Of a stretch of 64,000 bases of DNA, positions 26,501 through 38,873 are shown in pieces (position 1 is the first letter of the stretch; each line of letters begins with the position of its first letter). The notes under the pieces were generated by a model, which saw only the letters and a program-made list of their open reading frames with translations, ran no database searches and was not told the DNA's origin. Source of the DNA: Opisthocomus hoazin (lineage: Eukaryota > Chordata > Aves > Opisthocomiformes > Opisthocomidae); contig NC_134427.1 of NCBI RefSeq assembly GCF_030867145.1, positions 14,345,001-14,409,000 on the forward strand. Direction: 5' to 3'. Both the position numbers and the translations under genes were made by a program.

Positions 26501-28374
26501 TTGCCATCTGTAGCTAAACAAATGCAGGTAGCTAGGCTTCCAGGTAATGTGAAGTTCAGGCATGGCAAAATGCTGTAGCAGACTGAGAAACTGAATTTTA
26601 AGCTAGAAACTAATAGTTGCTGTTGTAACACTTCCTAATGCACAAAGTTATAGTCCAAAGCAACACGCATTTGAAACTACCAAGGAAATGCCACACTAGA
26701 AGATGTGGCCAAACAAATTATTTGGAGAAAAAAAGGATTAGGATCTGGGGTAAAATGATATATAGTGTGATGCCTTCAAGGGGCCCAGGCTCAACTGAAG
26801 ACAGACCATGGAAGAAGAAAACTGATTCCTAAAAGCCATGAATTTTGTGGCTTTTGCAAGCTGTTTGCCATTCCAGTGGTGTTTCTAATAAATCTGCTGT
26901 TCCATAGTACATGTAACACCCATTGTCCAAAAAAAAAAAAAAGCGCAGGTCTTGCAGGGCATATAACTCCTGAAGAGTTCAACAAAGCACAGGAATTATC
27001 TCCTCCCATAAAGTGCATTGCAGAGAGTTACAACAAGCACTCAAAATCCAGAAAGTTTAAGGCCTAAGAAGGAGACATGAGTTTGAGTTTGAGAGGGTAC
27101 AGGTAATACCTGCCTAAGTAAAATCTGCTTTTCCGCCTAAGTGTCGAAACTTTGTTTGACTGCTCAGTTGGCCTGTGATTTGCAGTGAGAAGAGCAAACA
27201 TAATTTATATTGTGCTGGCTACCTGGGCTTCTGCACACAGCAGAAATAATTGGAAGGCCCTTAGTGGGGTTGTGTTTGCTCTGTTGCTACTTCTAGTTCA
27301 CAGGTAAAGCACTACAGAGGCTAAGACTTGCTCTTTGATACCCCAAGATACATCCTGCTTCTGTGGCTCCTGCGCAATGACCTGCAGCACCCCACTGCAG
27401 TGTAAGGGCTCACAGCAACCCAGAGACCGTGTCAAGCCCCAGCGTTTTCAGACGAAAGGTACTGGATAACCCAAGCCCCTAGACAGATCACAAAAAAAAA
27501 AAGTGTCTTTTTTTCAAGCATGGAGCTGCTAGCTGTTTGTTCCACGTCTACATCAACCGCTTCAAGTCCTTGCCCTAACCAAGGTTCTTCCATATGAGTC
27601 TTGTTTAGTCTTGCTCTTATTTTCCAGGTTGCTTGATCAAGGCCTGTTATGATAGTCTACCTTTTTCCCATTGCTTCTTTTAGCTTCTTCTCAGCGTTCA
27701 AAAATGATCTTCAAAATGTCATCTGATTGCCAGCCTTTGAGCCTCAACTGGGCTGAGGTGGGCAGCCATAGCTGTGGGTTGGGTCATCCCACCTCTGACA
27801 GAAAGGTCTCTCCAAACTCCAGGTGGGCTAATGTATGATTATTTAATTTCCACCCTGTGACCAGTCATTGTACCTGTCTCTGCTGAGAAAGATAAATCCT
27901 TATTTTTAGTGTGAATGCCTATTTTCATTAAAAATGAAGTGAAAGTGTACCTACAAGTATAAAATTTCTCAATAATATTTTGGTGGTTATGAAAGTAACA
28001 AGACTTTTCAGTATGTGCTGATAGCTACATATCATATGCTAGAAATAATAAAAGCACCCAAGCTATCACAGGCCACGGACTGGCCTGGTCTCTAGCGCAG
28101 AGCCTGTAACCCAGCTCAGTGAAAAGACACTTTGAAAGGTTAGGCACTTGTTGCACAGCATGGGTTAAATTCTGCCACAGAATTACTCTTTGACACAACT
28201 CCCCATCTACAGATGCTCTTTAGCTCATCTGTGTTGAGAATATAGATTCAAAGTTCAGTGGTATCATGTAGATTGAGATTCACTTAGGTTTTTCTTGACA
28301 AACAGTAAATATATTGCAGTTGAGCCACCTGATCTCAGGTTTGCTCGGTTTCAGTTTGCCCTGAGCAGCATGGT
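23524..28374. other. Intergenic DNA
   Basis: No gene or mobile element recognised. A run of 13 A lies at about 26930-26942. All open frames are short and without family similarity. Confidence 0.6.
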
Positions 28375-28468
28375 CTGATCTTACAACTGACCCTGCTTTA
28401 AGCAAGAGGTTGGACTAGATGACTTCTAGAGATCCCTTCCAACTTGAAACACCTTGTGATCCTATGTT
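28375..28468 (+). mobile_element. CR1 LINE 3' end fragment
   Basis: GAGGTTGGACTAGATGACTT, GATCCCTTCCAACTTGAAAC and TTGTGATCCTATG match the last 90 or so bases of CR1. No coding part remains. Confidence 0.85.
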
Positions 28469-31400
28469 GCGTTGTGAGGGATTGAAATGATTTATGAATT
28501 CCAATTAAACTCAGTAAATAATTCTGCCTGGAACATGGACAAAAGCATTTTCGAGTGTATGTTAATATCACATTTTCAAAATTATTTATTTGAAAAACCC
28601 AAATTGTTTCACTCATATTTTCTAAATTAAAGTTTTCATTACTAAACATCATTTTTCATTTAAAACTGAACCTGAAATAGAGGAAGGTACTAGGGGAATA
28701 ATCTAGAAGTTAAGAAGCCCTGAAGGGCATTGGACACAACCAAATATATATATATAATGAATTCCCAAGAATATTTAAATTTTCAGACTACTTTTGCCAC
28801 ATTTGTCCTTTCTCTTAGTTTGAATTCTGTAACTACATATATATAATAAAATTTAACTGCCAGCAAGTCAGACTTATTATTACAGGTTATAAACAGTAAA
28901 CTATAAAGAAATGCCTTTGCCACAATTACAGTTCCTGTAAGCTTTGCTGCCAGCTTGCTCAGGGCTCCTTCCAGACCCCTATCCTTGGCCGTTAGCTTGG
29001 CTCTGCCAAGGGAAGCTGATAGCAATGTCCCCAGGGAAAAGGTGCTTCACTGCGGTGGGTCACTGCAGAAAGAGCTTCAGCAGTTTGATAATGAAAGCTT
29101 TGTCTCTCTAGAGAAAGAGAGGAACTTACAGCCAGGGGTGAGATTTTGAAAAAATACTAGTGTTTCATCCAAGTTAGACTCTGAGTGTGTTTTAAGATAC
29201 CTTGATACTGGTTTTATGCGTGCAGACCTCTGAAGCAGGTGCTGAGAAAAGCAAAGTACCATGTGAACCTGACTTGGAAGTGGACTCTCAGTTCACATGC
29301 GGCTTTTCTGCTCTCAAGCCGAGACATTATACCTACCCAGTGATGTGCTAGATTGCACCAACAGATTTAGGCAAATGCGAGTTTAGGATCTCTGTCCTGC
29401 CATCAAAGATTCCCAAGTTCCTCTGGTTTTCCCTGTGAATCCTATTTCCATGTGTCTACTGCTTAGATCTGACTGGTTTTATTTTCACTTTTTATTTGAT
29501 TTAATAATGCTTTTCCATTGCCAATGTGCATCTTGGTGCACTCTCAGAGATATATATTTTTCTTTTTTTCCCTATTTGCATGCTTTCTCAGTGAAGTTGA
29601 GGAATTTCTTCAGGACTTTGTGATGTTGCTTTGAATAAGACATTTTCTTCTTGTCACAGGAGCAGCCTGGAACCAGCAGCTTTTCTCTCTCGGGCTGCTG
29701 AGGGACAATATAAAGGAAGCACTTGTGACAAGATAGAAGCAGTAAAATACTATTTTCTGTTTAATATATTAAGAAGCATTACTGATTATGCTGTGAATGA
29801 AGCATAAATTTCTCTTCCTAACTTCAAAAATAAATTCTTAACTACATATCAACCCTGGAACTTTTTTTCCTCAGTCAGTCTGAGATTAGCAGCAAACAAA
29901 AAAATGAGCAACAGTTGTATAAAGCTTTATACAACCTCATTTCCCTCTAACCACAAAACTTGCTTTCTGTTTTGTTGTTCCAAAGCATCTAAATTACTTT
30001 TCTGAACCTTCTAATGAATTCATCCTGGGCATTGAAAGTTCAGCTTCAAATGGTACAATTTTAAGAAAATTAGAAGGATTCAAATGACAGAATAGACGAA
30101 GTCTTCACTGCAGATTTCTTGAAGCAAAAAATTTAGTTCCTAATTCAACAGAGCTCTTCAGCTTTGAGCATGGAGACACTCATGACTAGCACACATATAA
30201 AAAGGGATAAATATTGTCATTGATGTATCTACTCATGGGTTTAAGGTCCATAGCACACTTGCAACTTTTCCTCAGTAATGGGAGGAAAACCTGTAACTTC
30301 CACAAATATTCTGAGATTCTTTCTGGTGCTCAGAAGATGTAAAGTGTCATAAGAATTGTTACTGTGTCTTATTGCTTATGAGTTATCACAAACCCAGAAG
30401 AACACTATAGCTTACTTGGAAAAAGATGGGAAAATACTTCAAATAATGTCCTAAACAGGTACCGTCAAAGCTAGCTTTTGGCTTTCTAGCTTGTGAAGCT
30501 GGATGCTAATCACACAAGCAGGTGTAAATCTTCAGTGACTCCTCTGAAATCTGCTAAAACTATTTATCCTGGTATGATTTAGAAAAGACTGTGTCTTGGA
30601 AGTACGCATTTTTCTTTCTTTCACCTGAGGAAGCTTTTCACCTACACGTAGAAAGGTGTTACTTTATTCTGGAAAGAAAATCTATTTTTTGTATGAAGAT
30701 TTCTTTGGCAGAAGAGACACACAGTTGTAGAGCTGCTCTTAGGATCCTGTGGGAAATAAAGTAACAGAATATGTTGAAGGAGCGGGGGAAGGAAATGTCT
30801 TCAAATAGGTGTCACTATATTATTCTGATCTATAGAGGCCTTTCTCAGAGCCGGGCAATGCGATTTATTTCAGGTGGGACAGCACCCCCATGAGGCACAA
30901 TTTTGAATTGACAGACGTCAAAAATCTGGGGGGGACGACATAAAGAGCATATAGAAGGGAATTGCTGCTTGCTTCTGGCACGTGTTTACACAAAAATCAA
31001 TTTGCTGTGAATAATCGTGGCTTTGGAAGCAAAGTAAAGTGTGCAATAAAACAGTACAGTGATTTCGGGTGCTCTCTTCACACATCTGTGTGTGTAGTCA
31101 TGTTACGAGAAGATTAAAATTCATGTAAATAACTGTTGTAATGACTATAAGGATTAATGCTATGAAACTAAGAGTCTCTCTGAATTCTAGGGCTGTCTGA
31201 ATACCAAAGTCTGCTGGTATTAGGAACGGAATTAGGAAGAAGTTCTTTTCAATGATCACCGAGCCCTTCAGTGAATAATCAGTAAGAAGCAATGCACCGT
31301 GTTTAAAATTAATAGCTTTAGCTCTCTTTCCTTGGAGCAGAACAAAACCCAGCAGGAAATTCAGGATTATATGCAATTTGTATGGATGAAACCATGGACA

Positions 31401-34400
31401 TAAAGGCTGGATAAATGTCCTTAGCTTGGCTCACCCTGAAGTCCACAACGCCCCTACCCGCCTTGGAAACAGAGCTGCAGGTTGGTGACACGTGGTGTGG
31501 CAGTCAGTCAGTAAGACCTATTTAACTTCATGCTTCTGAATAGATTGCTACTTTCTGCCTTCTAGGACATGCTCAGCATTTCATGCAGTAGAAGATACTC
31601 TGGATTTGCAGATAAGCAAGTCGTTTAGTGCCTGCAACATCTCTGCATTATAGGTCAACACGAACTCCTTAGTCAGCTTTTTCCCTTCTCGGTGTACAGA
31701 GAAAATTTCAAAACATGTCACTCAGTCCAAGAAACAAGCTGATGCTCTGACTAGTTATTTTTAAATTTGGGTCTTCACAAAGAGAATATCTAACAGACTT
31801 TTTAATTTGTTATGCCACTCATTGGCTTCAAATCTATAGCACCATTTAGCAACAAGACCAGCTTTGCTGTCACTCTTGGTACCTGCTGTGTTGTGCTACT
31901 CTACTACTTGCATCCTGCAGCACTTTGTGACAGTCTGTATGTTTTACCTAGAAGCAGCTTCAATTACAGTTTAAGCAAACTCAGTTTATTTTGGTATAGT
32001 GGATTAGCATGCTTACAGCACATACATTTTGCCACCTACCACATATGAGCTGAAGAGTTCTCATGCTTTTACATCACTCTAATATGATAACACACAAACA
32101 TGAAGTCCTACATCTCTAATACGGGGGGGAAGGTCTTACAGCCATGTGGTAAAACGGTAACAGTAGATGAGTTGTAGCCCTCACTTTCCAGTATATTTCT
32201 TGGATAACCTGTGAGAAACTCTCTATTACAGTCAAAATGAGCTCCTTCAGTCTTGGACTGCTCAAATTCACATGCCTGTGCTGTAATCTTTGAGACATTG
32301 CCAATAATTATCTGAAGTTGGAGCCTGAGGTACTGAGAGCACCTTGAAACTTTGATGCCATGTGTCTCAAACTTGGCTTCAGTATTGGTTACAAACTTCA
32401 AGACACAAACATCAGCCTACCAGTGTCTCTGCCTACCTATGTCCTTCTGTTCAGAAAACACTGAATACCATCTTAGTGAATGCTGAAAACTATGTGGAAA
32501 GCATTAAGGTGGTCTGTAGTTTTGGTTGTTTTTCATTTGTCTTTCTGATGAAATACCCTGCTTCTACTCAATGATTTCCACAAGCACCATACTCAGCCTC
32601 AAGGTCTCTCCATGCATGCCTTGTTCTGTGAAAGACTTTACGTTCTACAACTGTGAAAAGTGATAAATAGCTTTTTTATTATGTGCCTCCTTTAACAGCT
32701 CCTTTTTTTCCACTTCAACAGTCTTACTCTGACTCAGAACTCCTTCTTTTCAAGTTATGGCATAAATTTGATAAATGTCAAAAACGTGTAGCTTACACTG
32801 CTTATGCCTTATACCCTTTCTCTAAAACCATTTTGCCTACTCGTATTGTCCATGGTTTGGAGCAAGGACAAACCTACTACTCTAACTATACCATGCCAAC
32901 CAAGGGAGCTCTCACTCTAGGCTCTATCCAATGCAGTAATGCAGCAAAGGTAGTTAAAAGGAAACAGCAGTGAAAGTCACTGAAAAGCTGGTTGCTAGAC
33001 AACTGAAAGAACAAAAGAGAAAATAAAGGCAATGTATTTGCAGGTAAAGTTCAAAGAAGTCTGAAATAGATTTCTCTAATCAAAAAGTAAAAATGGAATG
33101 GTAGACCTATGAAAGCAGCAGACAAGAAACTAACAAAGAGATCAAGGGAAGTCAGTATTTTAAACTTTGTCTTTGCTGAAAATTTCATACTCTAGCAGAT
33201 ATTCTAGACTCAGTCCTGTACTGATTATTTCTATTTCTCTGAGTCTTCTGATTATTTTATTTCTTTGGCTCTTATACTCTTTCTATGAAGCAGGACTTGT
33301 TTTATTGTGAGGTCATCTTTCTCTTTCCTAAGCCGCTACCTCAACCATGCACTCAGAAAACCAAGTAGGTATCTGGTACAATAAAACAGATCCTTGGTGT
33401 TACCAGCACTGCAAAGGACCACCACCCATACCGTATAACTCTTTTCCAACCCAGTCTCCTATGTAATTCACAGGAATGGTAGCAGACTCAAGCCTTCAGG
33501 TAGGATCAAATAAATCAACCAATACTGCCCTTAAAACAAAACAATCTCAGATATGGACGTGAAGTGAAATCTCAAACTTCATGACACTCAAAAGTACCCA
33601 CAATTCAAATTTAGCATCAAAAGGAAGGAATCTTGACTATTTTTTTTTTAATGGCAAAATCTAAACACAAGTAGTCTGAAAAAGCTGGGCTTTTTTAGTG
33701 TATGTTAAACCCTAACAATACAGGCTGACTGCAATGATGCTATTAATATAACCATTCTATTTAGCACATGTTTACCACAGGAAGCAAGACATTATTGTTT
33801 ATAATCTCCAACATACTGAATAATACATTCAATAAGATAATTCCAAACACGTTTCCTCTGGTAGCTATTTTATTACATTTCCTACAGATAATACTTACAA
33901 AATTATCTCACTTATTGTTACAGCCTCTGGTTCAGAAGCCAAACTCTAATAAAAAGAAAAATTCTGTTTTATGTTTCTTAGTCCTAACAGGTGTAAAACC
34001 TTCCTGTGTTTAGCTTCTATTATCAAAGCTCACAGCAGAAAGTGACCAAAAATCCATAAATTAATCCAATTTCTAAAAAAAATCCCCAAAACTCCAAGCA
34101 TCAATCACCCCTAGCCTATCAAAGCGGACAAAATATCTTCAGCATTGCTTCTAAAGAAGTTACAATTATTCTGTTTCATGTGAGTGAAAGATTAGAAGGC
34201 TCATGCCATATTTTAGGGAAAAATGAAAAATAAATTGAATAATCACTTGTTAATGACAGGCTTTCACACCAAGATAGGAAAACCAATGTTTTTGCACTAC
34301 AGTGCATCTGAAATTATGGAGTGATAAGCGAAAACGGGAACTAATGCAAGCTGCTCTATTTAATGGTACCAACGAAAAAGAAAATTTAATCTTGTTTTCT

Positions 34401-36802
34401 AGCTGAAAAAGCTTTTCTTTTTAGCTTTGCACAAGAATAGCTGGTCAAGCAAGCAGTTTTAGGAGACAGCAAACAACTATAACAAAATGTAAATTTCCCA
34501 GAAAGCCATTTCATAGTCTTCCATACAGTAACTGGAGAGTTAAAAACAGCTACCTATTATTCTTTCATTAAGACTGTCATCGGATAAGAACTTGTTTTTC
34601 AAGAGACCAAGAATACTGGTTAGGAATTTGACAGACACACTGTTGTATTTACTGAGCTTGGATAGAATCTTAACAGTGACTAATTTGACATAGATCAAAT
34701 AAAGTTTTCAGGGAGCTCAGATTTTTATTAACATATATTTCACTAACAATAGCTGCTGAAGAACACCATACTGATTTTCTTCTATCTGCATACATTAAGA
34801 TCCTAAAAAAAAATATTCCCCAAAAAAACCCAATAGGCTAAGTTCTGTTCTTTTATGTGGTAAAGTTTGAGCATTTTTCTACCTGTTTTCTCAGAGTCTT
34901 TATAGTTTCCATTGAAATCACTGGGAAGTTTGCCTTCATATCTGTGGAAACCAGATAAGACCTTTAATTCTTGAGCGCCTTGAACGGCTTGCACAGCATG
35001 TGCTTCAGGCTCAAAGACAGTTGGGAAATGTGTCTTACTGGTGGACAGACCAAGAAAGATGCTACTCCCCTCACGGTTTACTTAATTTAGACTGAAAACA
35101 GACTTGAAAAGAGATATCTCAGTTGTAGTTCCTTGTTTGTTTTCCTAATGCCCTAAATATTTTTTATTTCAATACAGATCCTCACTTTTCTCCTCGGAGA
35201 ATTCTTCCTCTGTTCTGATGTACAATTTTGTTATCCACAGGGGCACACAGATTCTCTCAATCACCTTTTTCTCATTAAGTAGTATCTCTGAATGACTTAT
35301 TTTAATCACTCTTTTTCATGTCGGGAAGCTGTCAAAGCTAAAATCAAATCAAGAGGACACATCGGCAATAGCTAATTACCATTATATCCAAACATTGCTG
35401 AGATTTGATAGACCTGTTTCATGCATTTGTTGGGTCTACCCTGCTACTACTCAGGTAACAAAATTTTTCTTGACTTTAATAGGCATAATTCTTACTTGGT
35501 ATTAGTCTTACTGAAGTGCTTCATTAAGATTGCTGGCCTATTATGATACCCCTCAGAGACAAGGAGAAAGATGCTGTGCCACACAGCCTGCACAAGCCCT
35601 TCCTGCTCTCCATCAGGATCACACTGGGTGGCTCTTCCTCCTGTCCTCCCCCACGCTCTTGCAGGACAGAGGGCATGGAGAATGTGGAAGCAGGCTGTAT
35701 GCCATTGCTCTTTTCAGTGTGTATCTTGGATTTTTCAGCTCATAGAGCTTCACCATGAACATGCTGTTAGCTCATAAAGCTGCTTGCTCACCAGCAATTC
35801 TCTTCATATCCAGGACCACATTTTCATCTGCTTCAGTGACATCTCCTCCTTGGCCTTTCAATCTCCTCTCAATTGCACCATCCAGAGCGGGAGTTCTTAA
35901 TTTTTCTTCCTGTCTTCTCTACAAAACTCTTATTATCATTTTCATAAAATTATCTTCCCTAATGCTTTAGCCCAGAGGTTGAGATTTATTTATTCTTCAT
36001 ACTATCAATAACAAATAGTTGAGAAATTACCTAATGAGCAATATTGTTTCATATCCTCTCTTCAAGTAACCACAGTCCTGCTGTTGCTCCTTAGGCTGTT
36101 GTAAAAGCATAATGGGTTTCTAACGAGCCTAAACCTTTGATTAGCTTTATTTTTTTCTCTTTCATAAGCGACACAACTGAAGCCATTGATAGCCTTTACA
36201 GTTTACTATAGAAACATTTCCATTCATATGAATTGATACAACAATTTGTGTTTATACCATTTGGAAGCTGCTTTACATGAAACTGCCACACTACTTCATT
36301 AAGACAAATTCCTTCAGGGTTTAAAATGCCTATCATCATGATGTCTTATTACAACAATTGGTCTCTTGTGATTCTGACTGATAATGCTTGTCTCTTCCTG
36401 GGAAATGTTAAGACTGTCATTTCAGAGACATTTTCCTTCCATTCAGAGATGCTTTTTCTCAGCTGTTGGTTAACAGTGTCTTCCATGTTCATCAGCTACC
36501 TTTTGGCAATACCTGACATCCCTGTAAAGTCTGTGGGGCAGATCTTGTGTCCACATTACAATCCTTCTGTGGTATAGTTTCCAACTCAGAGATCGGCTGT
36601 AAAGCAGTCTGTAGCAGGTGAGCTTTAACAAGGCACTGGAAGAGTCAATAAAGAAGAAAAATATTGTCTCCTAAGCTTTATTTTTTACCACAGATGTGGC
36701 ATTTTAATATTTAATGAAAACTGCCCACATGGACATCACTTCTTGTTCCATCAAATAACATGAATATCTGAACATGCTTGAAATGCAGAATAATTGCACC
36801 AT
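28469..36802. other. Intergenic AT-rich DNA
   Basis: No gene, RNA gene or mobile element recognised in 8.3 kb. Short AT dinucleotide patches occur near 28745 and 28837. Confidence 0.6.
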
Positions 36803-36885
36803 TACAGAATCTTAGAATCATTTAGATTGGAAAGCATATCGGAAGGTCATGCAGTGCAACTCTGTTCACAGCTGGGCAACTTGGG
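36803..36885 (-). mobile_element. CR1 LINE 3' end fragment
   Basis: TTACAGAATCTTAGAATCAT, TTAGATTGGAAAGCATATCG, GAAGGTCATGCAGTGCAACT: the reversed CR1 3' terminus, diverged. It ends about 200 bases before the retroviral remnant. Confidence 0.75.
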
Positions 36886-37108
36886 TCCTGAAGGCTGAAA
36901 TGGTAGATGACAGGAGGAATCTTGACCTTGCTGAAACCAGTAGCAAAGCTCTTGGGTTGAAGGAAGCCAGAATGTACTGAGGAACACCAGAAACTTCTCA
37001 CAGATCTAGAAGAGTCACATAATGAGGAAGGGTGGGCTCAAACCCCACAGGGAAAACTAATCATTCCCTTCTGTCTGATATGACATTTGATAAAGAAAGA
37101 ACATAAAA

Positions 37109-37414
37109 AGGCATTGGGGAAAAAAGGCTCTGTACAAACATTTAATTAGAGAAATTGTGGCCAGAAACTTATACACCACGGTGAGACAGGTGACTCAGCA
37201 GTGCGATCTTTGCCTCCAGACTAATCCAAAAAATAACCCTAAACCAGAAATGGGTCAGATTGGAAAAAGCAATGGGCTTGGGCAGCAATGGCAAATTGAT
37301 TTCACTGAACTCCCAAGAAAAGGGGGGTACCGATATCTATTGATATTAACCGATACCTTTTCAGGTCGGCCGCAAGCATTCCCAACGAGGATGGCTAAAG
37401 CTCGAGACGTGTAG
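37109..37414 (+). pseudogene. Partial retroviral integrase (pol fragment)
   Basis: The frame holds the last half of the zinc-binding domain (CDLC, the second cysteine pair) and the start of the catalytic core (WQIDFTELPRKGGYRYLLIL, with the first catalytic Asp in QID). A stop at 37412-37414 ends it soon after. The second Asp, the Glu and the C-terminal domain are missing, so it is inactive. Upstream the frame reads back to at least 37109 without a recognisable His-His motif. Confidence 0.88.
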
Positions 37415-37570
37415 CCTTTAGTGTTGCAAGAGTACGGGACATTCTTATAGTGAATGGAAAAGGAACCAATTACGATGAAAGCTGGAGTCCAATAAGTATT
37501 TTGAGAAGATGCTGAATAATGATGTACTATAATAGAATTAAGAGTAGTAAAAGAATTTACTAACTTTTTT

Positions 37571-37583
37571 GAAAAGGGGGGAC
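37571..37583 (+). other. Retroviral polypurine tract
   Basis: GAAAAGGGGGGAC lies directly before the LTR start TGAAGGAAGG. It is the plus-strand priming site of reverse transcription. The layout is as in gammaretroviruses. Confidence 0.8.
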
Positions 37584-38151
37584 TGAAGGAAGGGGTTAAA
37601 AGGGATTTTAATAGAAGTGGCATTACCTAATAGTTGCTGTGCATTTAAAAAACTGATAGTGCTTATCTATTGCCTAAATTAACTGAAGCAGAGAGTCTTG
37701 CATCTCCATACAAAGGGGTTAGTTCCTGATAGGGGCTGGGAGTCGCCTACAACCGGTCAAGACTGACCCTGCTGAATGGATGGGAGCCAGGAGAGAACTG
37801 AGTTTGCGCAGAAACAAAGGTCAATCAGCGGACACTGTGATGAAGAGGATGGGCTTTCATCTTGGGACCCCCGACGACCACCACTAGGAGGCACTGCGCA
37901 AGTGCAACTGGGAGGAGTATATGGAAATTATTTCTCAGAACTAATTTTGATATGCAATGAGGATAGATGCATATGTATAGGTGTATTGGGAAATCTAATG
38001 CATATGTAATATTTGATTGTATAAATTGAAGAGACACGTTGCTGCTCGGCGCGCACGACTTTGGTGGGACTACCCCCCGTGCTGCCCGGCGCCGAATAAA
38101 CATCCCTACTTTACAATCTTACAGATTGTGGAGTCTGCTTTCCGCACGTCA
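37584..38151 (+). mobile_element. 3' LTR of the gammaretrovirus-like element
   Basis: About 568 bases from TGAAGGAAGG to TTTCCGCACGTCA. It has a TATA-like box (TATAAAT, 38020-38026), a poly(A) signal (AATAAA, 38095-38100) 75 bases on, and a U5 of about 35 bases. A GC-rich R region (CTCGGCGCGCACGAC) lies between them. The right terminus CA is followed by GGGTAGTCC. Transcriptional activity is unknown. Confidence 0.82.
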
Positions 38152-38853
38152 GGGTAGTCCTGCTCAGCAGAGCATTTCACCAAAATGAATCTTACCACAG
38201 GACCTCAATATTTGTGGTGTGGTTTAGTTTGTGACACAGAGCGAGAAAGTAACTTGTGATTCCTACTGATGACTTTTTGCACATCACCAACCCAAGCTGT
38301 CATTTTGCAAGCAGACTAGACAATGCCAAGTAGCCTACGCTCTCAGGCAGCCAACAGAAAAACAGCCACGTGCAGCTGGTGCAGAGGCACAACATCTCTG
38401 CAAGAATAACCACATCTTTCACACACTGAGATCTGCAACTTTCCTTCCACAGCTGAAACATTTCTTCCACCAGCTCCCAGATTCAGCGATGTCTGTCATT
38501 CCAAGAGATTCAGAGAGCACTCGTAAAATAAATTTACACTTCTTTTTTCCATCTCTTCTGAAAAATGTTACACGTACAAAAGGAAAAATGATGCAGCGTG
38601 AATGGCAGCTCTTTAAAATGCAAATCAATAATCATGTCTGACATCAAAACACTGGAGTTCTGCCAAATCTTTTATGAAGGTGTGAACTGCTAATCTAACT
38701 TAGTACAGCACTAGATGTTTTGACAATAACATTAACAAAAGCAGAAGATGTATAAAGCACGGAAACAAAGGAGTTTTGCTAAAACATACGGCAATCACAA
38801 GCTAGAAGACCAGAAAATCATCTATTTAGTCTCATGATCTCTTTTTTTTTCCA

Positions 38854-38873
38854 GGGCGAGGGGTGGGTGGGGG
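38854..38873 (+). other. G-quadruplex motif
   Basis: GGG-CGA-GGGG-T-GGG-T-GGGGG: four G runs of at least three with loops of 3, 1 and 1. This fits the canonical intramolecular quadruplex pattern and stands out in AT-rich surroundings. No gene is near. Confidence 0.8.

Larger units (their letters stand above)
37085..38151 (+). mobile_element. Gammaretrovirus-like endogenous retrovirus remnant (partial integrase plus 3' LTR)
   Basis: An old proviral fragment in which a partial integrase frame is followed, after a large internal deletion, by about 150 bases of unrecognised 3' sequence, a polypurine tract and an LTR. No 5' LTR, gag, protease, reverse transcriptase or recognisable env is present. 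The polypurine tract and the adjoining TGAAGG start are laid out as in gammaretroviruses, and the integrase resembles class I avian ERVs. It cannot encode a virus. Confidence 0.88.
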
